NCBI GenBank assembly: GCA_002704665.1
Contig: PAHB01000090.1
Span: forward strand, 1 to 12,694
Length of the DNA: 12,694 bases
Direction: 5' to 3'
Source: Pseudomonadota bacterium
Lineage (GTDB): Bacteria > Pseudomonadota > Gammaproteobacteria > Burkholderiales > Eutrophovitaceae
Made by a program: the position numbers and the translations under genes. Positions 6,539 to 12,694 of this stretch are shown in pieces (positions within the stretch are counted from its first letter, which is position 1; each line of letters opens with the position of its first letter). The notes under the pieces are model-generated. The model ran no database searches. It was not told where the DNA came from and worked only from the letters and a program-made list of their open reading frames with translations.

Positions 6539-8116
6539 ATGGAAGCGGCACACGCGCATGATGATAGCCATGATCACGCACCCTCAGGTCTGATGCGTTA
6601 TGTAACCACGACAAACCACAAGGACATTGGAACGATGTATCTTTGGTTTAGCTTTACCATGTTTCTAGTCGGTGGTGTCATGGCTCTTACAATAAGAGCC
6701 GAATTATTTCAGCCCGGTCTTCAATTGGTTCGTCCAGAATTCTTCAACACAATGACGACTCTGCATGGCCTTGTCATGGTTTTTGGAGCCATAATGCCTG
6801 CGTTTGTTGGGTTCGCCAATTGGCAGATTCCGCTGATGATTGGGGCGCCAGACATGGCCTTCCCCAGGATGAATAATTGGAGCTTTTGGTTATTACCTCC
6901 GGCGGCGATTCTTTTGGTTGGTTCTTTGTTTGCGCCGGGTGGGGGACCCGGGGCTGGCTGGACGCTTTATGCTCCGTTAACTGTTCAGCAAGGCATGGGG
7001 ATGGATCTGACCATATTTGCTATCCATATTTTGGGAATGTCTTCGATTATGGGGTCGATTAATATTGTTACAACGATTTTAAATATGCGAGCTCCGGGGA
7101 TGACTTTGATGAAAATGCCGTTATTTGTGTGGACCTGGCTCATCACCGCTTATCTCTTGATTGCGGTAATGCCGGTGTTGGCCGGAGCTGTTACAATGAC
7201 ACTAACCGACCGCCATTTCGGTACGCATTTCTTTAACCCTGCCGGAGGAGGAGATCCGGTGATGTTCCAGCATATTTTTTGGTTTTTTGGTCATCCAGAG
7301 GTTTACATTATCGCCATTCCTGCCTTTGGCGTAGTTTCTCAGGTTTTACCCGCCTTTTCGAGGAAGCCGCTTTTTGGCTATCCTTCAATGGTATATGCGA
7401 CAGCTTCCATAGCAATCTTATCTTTCCTTGTTTGGGCTCATCATATGTATACGGTGGGAATGCCAGTAGAGGCTCAGCTGTATTATATGTTTGCAACGAT
7501 GTTAATCGCGGTTCCAACAGGAGTGAAGGTATTTAATTGGGTTGCGACGATGTGGAAGGGGTCACTTACTTTCGAGACTCCAATGTTGTTCGCAATAGGC
7601 TTTTTGTTTTTGTTTACACTTGGCGGATTTACTGGCTTGGTATTATCGGTTGTCCCAGTTGACGTCCAGCTACACGATACCTATTACGTAGTTGCCCATT
7701 TCCACTATGTTATGGTAGCTGGAGCTCTGTTTTCGGCTTTTGCTGGTGTTTATTTTTGGTTACCAAAATGGATAGGCAAAATGTATGACGAAAAGTTAGG
7801 GAAAATACACTTCTGGTTGTCAATCGTTTTTTTCAATGTCGCATTTTTCCCCCAGCACTTTTTGGGGCTTGCGGGAATGCCAAGAAGAATTCCTGATTAT
7901 TCTTTACAGTTTGTGGATTTCAATATGATATCTTCAATAGGCGCGTTCGGGTTTGGTTTATCTCAGGTCTTCTTTTTGTATGTATTGTTGAAGGCGATAA
8001 AGTATGGAGAAAAAGCTCCTCAGAGACCATGGGAAGGAGCAGATACTTTGGAGTGGACACATCTTCCTAGTCCAGCCCCTTATCACAGCTTTGAGAAAGC
8101 TCCCCAAGTTAAGTAA
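6539..8116 (+). CDS. coxA: Cytochrome c oxidase subunit I
   Basis: The 525-aa catalytic subunit of an A-type haem-copper oxidase, with about 12 membrane helices. It reduces O2 at the haem a3-CuB site and pumps protons. Visible ligands are His76 (haem a), His252 with Tyr256 (CuB and the cross-linked Tyr, GHPEVY), His301/His302 (CuB), His387 (haem a3) and His389 (haem a). D-channel Asp105 (IGAPDMAFPR) and Glu254, and K-channel Lys330 (PTGVKVFNW), are present, so it should be a full proton pump. The N-terminus is His-rich (5, 7, 11, 13), a common feature of proteobacterial CoxA. The start is fixed by AAGGAG at 6527-6532. The gap to coxB is 50 bases. Confidence 0.98.
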   Translation: MEAAHAHDDSHDHAPSGLMRYVTTTNHKDIGTMYLWFSFTMFLVGGVMALTIRAELFQPGLQLVRPEFFNTMTTLHGLVMVFGAIMPAFVGFANWQIPLMIGAPDMAFPRMNNWSFWLLPPAAILLVGSLFAPGGGPGAGWTLYAPLTVQQGMGMDLTIFAIHILGMSSIMGSINIVTTILNMRAPGMTLMKMPLFVWTWLITAYLLIAVMPVLAGAVTMTLTDRHFGTHFFNPAGGGDPVMFQHIFWFFGHPEVYIIAIPAFGVVSQVLPAFSRKPLFGYPSMVYATASIAILSFLVWAHHMYTVGMPVEAQLYYMFATMLIAVPTGVKVFNWVATMWKGSLTFETPMLFAIGFLFLFTLGGFTGLVLSVVPVDVQLHDTYYVVAHFHYVMVAGALFSAFAGVYFWLPKWIGKMYDEKLGKIHFWLSIVFFNVAFFPQHFLGLAGMPRRIPDYSLQFVDFNMISSIGAFGFGLSQVFFLYVLLKAIKYGEKAPQRPWEGADTLEWTHLPSPAPYHSFEKAPQVK

Positions 8117-8138
8117 CAACGGGTCTTAAAACTTAGCA

Positions 8139-8169
8139 AGTGGGGAGGGAAAATCTAACCCTCTCCATT
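8139..8169 (+). terminator. Intra-operonic hairpin after coxA (attenuator or mRNA stabiliser)
   Basis: AGTGGGGAGGG (8139-8149) pairs with CCCTCTCCATT (8159-8169) over 11 bp with two G-U pairs and a 9-base loop. It is followed by GTTTACATAT, only a weak T tract. It lies 22 bases after the coxA stop and before the small assembly gene. A partial terminator or a 3' stabilising hairpin that keeps coxBA message above that of the assembly genes fits; full termination is less likely. Confidence 0.55.
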
Positions 8170-8189
8170 GTTTACATATCTCAAAAAAT

Positions 8190-8291
8190 ATGGATCAAAA
8201 CAAACGAAACAAAGCTACAGGACTGATACTTGCCTCTATAGCGGCGGGTTTTTTCTTTGTTTTCATATTCAGAGAGTTTTTTATTTTATGA
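8190..8291 (+). CDS. 33-aa single-span cytochrome oxidase small assembly protein
   Basis: A very short gene: a basic N-terminus (MDQNKRNKAT) followed by one hydrophobic helix (about residues 11-27) and REFFIL at the end. Its TGA overlaps the ctaG ATG as ATGA. Proteins of this size and layout (charged Asn/Arg-rich tip, then GLILASIA-like helix) are known between coxA and ctaG in betaproteobacteria, where they are annotated as cytochrome oxidase small assembly protein; I rely on recall for this. The precise role is not known. The ribosome site is weak. The helix pattern, the position and the stop-start overlap support it being real despite its size. Confidence 0.78.
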   Translation: MDQNKRNKATGLILASIAAGFFFVFIFREFFIL

Positions 8292-8833
8292 TTGAGGATC
8301 AAAGAAACGCTAACCAACGTATGATGCGTAAGCTCGTGGTAATGGCATTTATGATGTTTGGCTTTGGGTATCTTTTGGTTCCCTTGTACGAAAAGATATG
8401 TGATGTAACTGGCTTAAATCAGGTAGTAAAGGCTGATGAGGTGAGCAACACCCAGATAGACGATACTCGTCTTATAAATGTAGAATTTGACTCTAATTCG
8501 AGAGGGGGGCGTTGGGAATTAAGAGCATTGGAGTCAAAAAAGACGGTTCATCCTGGGGAGCTGATCGAAGTAATGTATGAGCTGCATAATCCGTCAGATA
8601 TTTCCGTTCTAGGGCAAGCTATTCCTAGCTATGGGCCAGCCTTTGCTAGTCGGTATATAAAGAAACTAGATTGTTTCTGTTTTACGCAGCAAGAAATTCG
8701 GGCTGGCGAAACTCGTCAATTACCCGTCGTATTTGTAATCGATCCTGAGGTTCCATCAGAAGTACACACTATAACTCTCTCATTCACGATGTTTGAAGTT
8801 GAAGGAAGAGGAGCTATAAACGACGGTAGTTAA
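8288..8833 (+). CDS. ctaG: Cytochrome c oxidase assembly protein CtaG/Cox11
   Basis: A 181-aa copper chaperone that delivers Cu to the CuB site of CoxA. One N-terminal membrane helix (about residues 14-33) is followed by LYEKICDVTGLNQ with the conserved Cys38. The periplasmic beta-sandwich carries the copper motif CFCF (Cys129, Cys131) in KKLDCFCFTQQEI, and the C-terminal PEVPSEVHTITLSFTMF is typical. I chose the ATG at 8288. The reading frame stays open to 8168, but the extra 40 residues are an out-of-frame reading of the 33-aa gene. The start overlaps that gene's stop (ATGA). The gap to coxC is 117 bases. Confidence 0.95.
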   Translation: MIEDQRNANQRMMRKLVVMAFMMFGFGYLLVPLYEKICDVTGLNQVVKADEVSNTQIDDTRLINVEFDSNSRGGRWELRALESKKTVHPGELIEVMYELHNPSDISVLGQAIPSYGPAFASRYIKKLDCFCFTQQEIRAGETRQLPVVFVIDPEVPSEVHTITLSFTMFEVEGRGAINDGS

Positions 8834-8893
8834 TATTTGTTATTTCTTAGTCCCGATTACTTTTATGAGCCGATTCCATTGTTGGCTAGGAAA

Positions 8894-8902
8894 TGCGATA
8901 AT
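8894..8902 (+). promoter_or_regulatory. Candidate extended -10 promoter for coxC
   Basis: TGCGATAAT is an extended -10 element; the -35 region (TTCCAT, 8874-8879, 17-base spacer) is weak. It sits in the 117-base gap between ctaG and coxC. The same 9-mer recurs before SURF1 at 10040-10048. No promoter assay can be inferred from this alone. Confidence 0.3.
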
Positions 8903-8937
8903 CAAGTTTATGAAGATTGAATTGGGGAAAAATATTT

Positions 8938-8944
8938 GGAGGTG
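8938..8944 (+). promoter_or_regulatory. Strong Shine-Dalgarno of coxC
   Basis: GGAGGTG lies six bases before the coxC ATG at 8951. It is the strongest ribosome site in the window and fits high production of a core oxidase subunit. Confidence 0.8.
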
Positions 8945-8950
8945 TAAAAA

Positions 8951-9805
8951 ATGAGTTCGCAAACCGGAGGCTACTATTTACCAGCCCCGTCTCACTGGCC
9001 CATAGTTGGCTCCATTGGTATTTTCTTTTTGGCTTTGGGTGCCGTCCTTATGATGAACGACGGCGGGGCGACTGCGACGGTCGTTTTGACGACGGGGGCA
9101 GCGATCATCACCTACATGATGTTTGGATGGTTTGGTACTGTCATTCGTGAGAGTGAAAGTGGAAAATATAACGAACAGGTAGATGTTTCTTATCGTTGGG
9201 CTATGGGTTGGTTTATTTTTTCCGAGGTAATGTTTTTTGCCTGCTTTTTTGGAGCCTTGTTTTATATGCGAGTTTTGTCATTGCCGTGGCTTGCTGAGGC
9301 AGACACTCAAGCTCTGCTTTGGCCTGATTTTCAAAATACTTGGCCTATTTCGGGTCCAGGGCTTTCCGAAAAATTTACTCCCATGGGAGCGTGGGGAATA
9401 CCTGCTTTTAACACTTTACTGCTTTTATCCTCGGGAGTAACAGTCACGTGGGCTCATTGGGCTTTGAAAAAGGAAAAACGAGCGCAGCTAATCTGGGGTT
9501 TGTTAGCTACGGTGTTACTTGGTGTAGTCTTTCTAGGTTTTCAGGTATATGAGTACGCTCACGCCTATAAAGATCTCAATTTAACACTCGAGCAAGGAGC
9601 TTACGGAGCAACTTTTTATATGCTGACAGGGTTTCATGGTTTTCACGTTACCATCGGCACTATAATGTTGATTGTGATGCTGCTGAGGTCAATTTACGGT
9701 CATTTTACTCCGCGTAACCATTTTGCCTTTGAGGCGGTGTCTTGGTACTGGCACTTCGTTGACGTGGTGTGGTTGGGACTTTTTGTAGTGGTGTATTGGC
9801 TATAA
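8951..9805 (+). CDS. coxC: Cytochrome c oxidase subunit III
   Basis: A 284-aa membrane protein with about seven helices that binds subunit I, supports proton uptake and stabilises the enzyme during turnover. Signature stretches are YYLPAPSHWPIVGSIGIF near the N-terminus, FSEVMFFACFFGALFYMR in the middle, TGFHGFHVTIGTIML, and the C-terminal AVSWYWHFVDVVWLGLFVVVYWL. Length is normal. The start is fixed by GGAGGTG at 8938-8944. Its last six bases overlap, tail to tail, the end of the DUF2909 gene on the other strand, so no classical terminator can fit directly behind it. Confidence 0.97.
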   Translation: MSSQTGGYYLPAPSHWPIVGSIGIFFLALGAVLMMNDGGATATVVLTTGAAIITYMMFGWFGTVIRESESGKYNEQVDVSYRWAMGWFIFSEVMFFACFFGALFYMRVLSLPWLAEADTQALLWPDFQNTWPISGPGLSEKFTPMGAWGIPAFNTLLLLSSGVTVTWAHWALKKEKRAQLIWGLLATVLLGVVFLGFQVYEYAHAYKDLNLTLEQGAYGATFYMLTGFHGFHVTIGTIMLIVMLLRSIYGHFTPRNHFAFEAVSWYWHFVDVVWLGLFVVVYWL

Positions 9806-10000
9806 TTTTTCGTTCGGGAGAATGCCAAAATAGTATCCGCCCATCAGCATCAAAAATAAAGCTAAAGACAGCGCAATTCGGAAGGTAAGGGCTTTTACAG
9901 TTCGGTCTGACCCGTCTCCTTTGTCCTTAACCAGATAGAATAAAGCTGATCCCAAGCTGCCAAAAATTATAATCAGAAATATAATTACTATGTATTTCAT
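9800..10000 (-). CDS. Small twin-transmembrane protein (DUF2909)
   Basis: A 66-aa inner membrane protein with two helices (about residues 3-24 and 40-60), joined by a charged loop KDKGDGSDRTVKALTFRIALS. The loop-helix pattern KALTFRIALSLALF is typical of DUF2909 proteins, which are found beside cytochrome oxidase genes. Function is unknown. It is the only right-hand gene on the minus strand and splits the cox cluster between coxC and SURF1. It overlaps the coxC end by six bases and lies 53 bases from SURF1, divergently. AAGG eight bases before the ATG is a modest ribosome site. Confidence 0.85.
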   Translation of the reverse strand: MKYIVIIFLIIIFGSLGSALFYLVKDKGDGSDRTVKALTFRIALSLALFLMLMGGYYFGILPNEKL

Positions 10001-10021
10001 TTGCAGAGCCTTAAGCTAAGC

Positions 10022-10048
10022 TTGAAAAATCCCAAGCATTGCGATAAT
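10022..10048 (+). promoter_or_regulatory. Candidate promoter of SURF1 with start site at the ATG
   Basis: TTGAAA (10022-10027) and an extended -10 TGCGATAAT (10040-10048) are spaced 15 bases apart, tolerable for an extended -10 promoter. The predicted start site, about seven bases after the -10 box, falls on the ATG at 10054, which would give a leaderless message. Confidence 0.35.
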
Positions 10049-10053
10049 TCTAT

Positions 10054-10806
10054 ATGGAATCTCATCAATACAAAAGGTTAAAACCTAATGCGTTAATTAG
10101 TCTTGTGGCAGTTTTAGGACTGTTTTTGACTCTTCTCGCTGCAAATTGGCAGTATGATAGAGCTCTATACAAGCAAGGATTGCTTGAAAAATATAACCTC
10201 AATTCAACACTACCCGTTTTAGATCTTATTAATAGCGATATTTTTACCTTTGATGATTCCAGATATAGAAGGGTTTTAGTTCGAGGTAGATTTCTTCGGG
10301 ATGAAGTCATTTTTGTGGATAATAAAATTGTTAATGGTGTCGTTGGCTACGATACTATCGTTCCGCTAAAAATTTCACAGAATGCTACTGGATCTGCGGA
10401 TGGACAAATCATCCTTGTTAATCGTGGATGGATGGCTTGGGGGTCGAGCAGAATTCCAAATGTTAACCGAACTATACCAACGGAAATTGTTCCAATCGTT
10501 GGGAAACTTGATTTTTTAAAAGATGAAGTCTTTCTTTTAAGCGATATAATCGTTGAAAAAAAACTCTGGCCTGCGATATACGTAGGAGCGGTCAAAGAAA
10601 AATTCGGAGAGAATGTAAAAAAACTTATTATCTATGAGGAGAATCTGCAGGCTGAAATGGCTAACTCGTTTAGAACTCCAGAGTTTGGTATAGACACTCA
10701 TTACATGTATATGGGGCAGTGGCTTCTTTTCGCATGCTTGATAGTGGTTTTGTATTTTTATTTCATGGTGTGGGAGAGAAAAAAAATTGGAAAAAAAGAA
10801 AAGTAA
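10054..10806 (+). CDS. SURF1 family cytochrome oxidase assembly protein
   Basis: A 250-aa membrane protein of the SURF1/Shy1 family, which helps haem a insertion into subunit I. One helix is near the N-terminus (about residues 14-31, then NWQYDRA) and one near the C-terminus (about 223-241). The periplasmic domain between them carries RYRRVLVRGRFLRDEVIFVDNKIVNGVVGYDTIVPL and ILVNRGWMAWGSSR, both clear family signatures. No Shine-Dalgarno is seen before the ATG at 10054, and a candidate promoter sits immediately upstream. The gene starts a second rightward unit, SURF1-Sco-like-ctaA-ctaB, after the opposite-strand DUF2909 gene. It overlaps the next gene by 20 bases. Confidence 0.93.
   Translation: MESHQYKRLKPNALISLVAVLGLFLTLLAANWQYDRALYKQGLLEKYNLNSTLPVLDLINSDIFTFDDSRYRRVLVRGRFLRDEVIFVDNKIVNGVVGYDTIVPLKISQNATGSADGQIILVNRGWMAWGSSRIPNVNRTIPTEIVPIVGKLDFLKDEVFLLSDIIVEKKLWPAIYVGAVKEKFGENVKKLIIYEENLQAEMANSFRTPEFGIDTHYMYMGQWLLFACLIVVLYFYFMVWERKKIGKKEK
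10772..10778 (+). promoter_or_regulatory. Shine-Dalgarno that selects a TTG start
   Basis: GGGAGAG inside the end of SURF1 lies eight bases before the TTG at 10787. The downstream frame has no ATG until residue 63, well past its membrane helix, so this site makes TTG the likely start. Confidence 0.6.
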
Positions 10807-11371
10807 CCTTACGTTGTGGCTTATATTAGCTATATGCGTCCTCCCATTTGTTTCGGCAGTTGGTTTGTTTTTCTACTGGACGCCCAATCAACTAGTCAAT
10901 TACGGCGATTTGGTGGATCCAAAACCGCTCCCCGACTTTTTTAATAAACATAGCGATAAAGTCGAGGAATTAATGCACGCATCAAGAGGCAAATGGTTGC
11001 TGCTTATAGTGGATAGTGGAAACTGCAATTCAATTTGCCAAAAAAAACTTTATTGGCTTCGACAAATTCGCTTGGCGCAGGGAAGAGAAATGGAACGTGT
11101 AGGGAGGGTGTGGCTTATTAATGATCTCGCTCAGCCTTCAGATGAATTGTTGGGACAATTTGTTGGCACTGAGTTAATGCGTCTTGCCGATGAAGACCTA
11201 TTGTTCACAGGGGTTGACAATACCCCACCAGAAAAAAACCTATTTTTAGTTGACCCACTTGGAAACTTAATGATGCGTTATTCAATAGATTCAGATCCTA
11301 ATAAGCTAAAAAAAGATTTGAAAAAATTATTAAAAGTATCCAAGGCGATAAAATACCGAGGGGATAGGTAG
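10787..11371 (+). CDS. Sco/thioredoxin-like membrane protein of the cox cluster
   Basis: A 194-aa protein with an N-terminal membrane helix (about residues 9-30) and a periplasmic domain resembling the Sco/thioredoxin fold: a hydrophobic strand WLLLIVDSG, then C80-N-S-I-C84 (CxxxC) at the start of a helix, and a C-terminal NLFLVDPLGNLMMRYSID like the strand pair in Sco proteins. Sco1 also needs a His for Cu; no His follows the CxxxC, so Cu binding as in Sco1 is doubtful and a thiol-redox role is as likely. The position between SURF1 and ctaA implies oxidase assembly. The start is TTG with GGGAGAG upstream, overlapping SURF1 by 20 bases. Exact function is not known to me. Confidence 0.82.
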   Translation: MEKKKSNLTLWLILAICVLPFVSAVGLFFYWTPNQLVNYGDLVDPKPLPDFFNKHSDKVEELMHASRGKWLLLIVDSGNCNSICQKKLYWLRQIRLAQGREMERVGRVWLINDLAQPSDELLGQFVGTELMRLADEDLLFTGVDNTPPEKNLFLVDPLGNLMMRYSIDSDPNKLKKDLKKLLKVSKAIKYRGDR

Positions 11372-11380
11372 GTCCATATT

Positions 11381-12472
11381 ATGGAAAATAATCTGTGGCA
11401 GTTTTCTCTAGAATTATTTCATATGGCGATTTGGGTTATGATTTTAATCGGAATATTCTTTTTTTTAGTTAGAAAATGTTCGATAAAACTTATCGTAATA
11501 ACTACAACGTTAGTCACACTGACTCTTATATCACTTGGGGCTTACGTTAGGTTGGCAGATGCCGGGTTGGGGTGTCCGGATTGGCCGGGTTGTTACGGAA
11601 AGTTAACTCCCGAAAGTGCAAAAGGCGATATAATCGCAGCGGAATTGAACAACCCGAATGGTCCTGTTACCGCGAAGAAGGCGTGGATTGAGATGACTCA
11701 TCGATATTTGGCTTCAGTAGTTGGAATAATGATTATTGCTATCTTCGTAAAAAGCTTTTCATCCAAAAACACTCAAAAAAAGCAGGGAAAATTTAGCCGA
11801 AAATTGAACGTACCGTTTTTTTTAGTGCTGGCAGTTATTTTTCAAGGATTATTAGGCAAATGGACGGTGACAATGTTACTAAAGCCTGCTGTAGTGACAC
11901 TTCATCTGGCAGGTGGAATGTTGATTTTGGGCCTCTTAGCTTACATGGTTGGATATTATCGGCCGCGATTACCGAAAATTTCTGATTTAGGTGTTATTCA
12001 CAAGCTTGTTTCACTCGCAGTGGTTGCAGTTTTCCTTCAAATCATTCTTGGGGGGTGGGTAAGTACCAATTATGCTGGCTTAGCTTGCGTTGATTTTCCT
12101 ACCTGCCATGATGTCATTACTCCTGATATGAATTTTTCAGAAGGCTTTAACATCTTCCGAGAACTGGGAAAAAATGCAGATGGCGGTGATATATCCCACC
12201 CAGGCCTTACCGCTATTCATATGGTACACAGACTAGGTGCATTTGTTGTCTCATTGATCCTAGTGGCCTTAGCTTATAAGTTAATCCGAAATCCGAACTT
12301 ATTGAGGGATGGAGCATTAGTTATAGTTGTTTTGAGCGTCCAGATCGCCTTAGGAATTATTAATGTTATTTATCTACTGCCTTTTTTTGCAGCAGTGGCG
12401 CATAATACGATGGCAGGGGTGTTGCTATCGGTTTTAGTAATGCTAAAATCACGATTAAAAAATAGCCCATGA
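11381..12472 (+). CDS. ctaA: Haem A synthase (COX15/CtaA)
   Basis: A 363-aa membrane enzyme with about eight helices that oxidises the C8 methyl group of haem O to the formyl group of haem A. The four haem-binding His positions are visible: His107 in EMTHRYLAS, His175 in TLHLAGG, His283 in IHMVHRLGAF and His341 in VAHNTMAG. Glu104, three residues before the first His, is the conserved acidic residue. Two periplasmic Cys pairs are present (Cys65/Cys71 in GCPDWPGC, Cys236/Cys242 in ACVDFPTC), as in Bacillus-type CtaA. The ATG at 11381 follows AGGTAGG (11366-11372) with an 8-base spacer. It lies 9 bases after the Sco-like gene and 6 before ctaB. Confidence 0.95.
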   Translation: MENNLWQFSLELFHMAIWVMILIGIFFFLVRKCSIKLIVITTTLVTLTLISLGAYVRLADAGLGCPDWPGCYGKLTPESAKGDIIAAELNNPNGPVTAKKAWIEMTHRYLASVVGIMIIAIFVKSFSSKNTQKKQGKFSRKLNVPFFLVLAVIFQGLLGKWTVTMLLKPAVVTLHLAGGMLILGLLAYMVGYYRPRLPKISDLGVIHKLVSLAVVAVFLQIILGGWVSTNYAGLACVDFPTCHDVITPDMNFSEGFNIFRELGKNADGGDISHPGLTAIHMVHRLGAFVVSLILVALAYKLIRNPNLLRDGALVIVVLSVQIALGIINVIYLLPFFAAVAHNTMAGVLLSVLVMLKSRLKNSP

Positions 12473-12478
12473 ATTCAC

Positions 12479-12694
12479 ATGTTTCTATACATAAATTTTG
12501 AAAGCGGTTTTGCCCGCTTGGGAAGGCTAATTCAGCTCACAAAACCGCGAGTTGTCTCTCTGATAGTGTTCACAGCAGCGATCGGGATGTTCCTATCGAC
12601 TACCGAATTGATTTCTGTCAAAACACTATTCTTTGGCCTGACAGGGATTTGGCTTGTGGCTGGTGCTGCGGCGGCTATAAATTGCCTTGTGGAG
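12479..12694 (+). CDS. ctaB: Haem O synthase (protohaem farnesyltransferase), partial
   Basis: The first 72 codons of a UbiA-family prenyltransferase that attaches a farnesyl group to haem B to give haem O, the substrate of CtaA. The N-terminus has LIQLTKPRVVSLIVFTAAIG, the first helix with the Lys-Pro-Arg motif typical of CtaB, then a second helix and AGAAAAINCLVE, just ahead of the Asp-rich prenyl-diphosphate site, which is outside the window. The ATG at 12479 is the first in frame and follows the ctaA stop by 6 bases, but no Shine-Dalgarno is visible, so translation may be coupled to ctaA. Confidence 0.93.
   Translation, partial: MFLYINFESGFARLGRLIQLTKPRVVSLIVFTAAIGMFLSTTELISVKTLFFGLTGIWLVAGAAAAINCLVE

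Noticed and set aside
8168..8287. 40-residue N-terminal extension of ctaG
   Set aside because: It is an out-of-frame reading of the 33-aa small gene; Cox11 proteins begin close to the helix that follows the ATG at 8288.
8865..8954. 29-codon ORF between ctaG and coxC whose TGA overlaps the coxC ATG
   Set aside because: No ribosome site and no membrane helix; it does not resemble the DUF2970 protein sometimes found at this place. The strong coxC Shine-Dalgarno lies inside it and serves coxC.
1..12694. CRISPR arrays, tRNA/rRNA genes, insertion sequences or phage genes
   Set aside because: No regularly spaced repeats, tRNA-like cloverleaf, transposase or integrase was seen on either strand.

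Overview
The window is an ordinary bacterial chromosome segment of moderate to low GC (about 40% by eye). It is tightly packed with housekeeping genes and has no gene-free stretch longer than about 180 bases. Gene content and order point to a proteobacterium, most like a betaproteobacterium (Nitrosomonadales/Methylophilales-type). The order gpmA-envC-ctpA facing rhodanese-grxC-gpsA, followed by DUF2244-coxB-coxA-small ORF-ctaG-coxC-DUF2909-SURF1-Sco-like-ctaA-ctaB, is what I recall from that class. A gammaproteobacterium cannot be excluded from this window alone.

Left block, minus strand (1-2276): gpmA, envC and the 5' part of ctpA are read leftwards. They encode phosphoglycerate mutase, the murein hydrolase activator EnvC, and an S41 carboxy-terminal processing protease that runs off the window. 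gpmA and envC overlap by 8 nt.

Central block, plus strand (2454-5038): a 177-bp divergent spacer with candidate promoters separates gpmA from a membrane-anchored rhodanese-like protein that lacks the catalytic cysteine. Glutaredoxin 3 (grxC, ATGA overlap), glycerol-3-phosphate dehydrogenase (gpsA) and malonyl-ACP methyltransferase (bioC, biotin synthesis) follow. The E. coli counterpart is yibN-grxC-secB-gpsA; here secB is missing.

Right block (5164-12694): an aa3-type cytochrome c oxidase locus. A DUF2244 membrane protein precedes subunits II (coxB) and I (coxA). An 11-bp hairpin, a 33-aa single-span protein, Cox11 (ctaG) and subunit III (coxC) come next. A small DUF2909 membrane protein lies on the opposite strand and overlaps the coxC tail. 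Downstream, SURF1, a Sco/thioredoxin-like protein started by TTG, haem A synthase (ctaA) and the 5' part of haem O synthase (ctaB) complete the assembly set. Together these provide the three-subunit core, Cu delivery (CtaG, possibly the Sco-like protein), haem A production (CtaB, CtaA) and haem a3 insertion (SURF1).

I found no mobile element, CRISPR array, tRNA, rRNA or clearly new system. The most interesting points are a cysteine-less rhodanese, the missing secB, an unusual Sco-like protein without the copper-binding His, a tiny conserved-context ORF, an intra-operonic hairpin, a 20-bp palindrome before the cox operon, and a possible leaderless start for SURF1.
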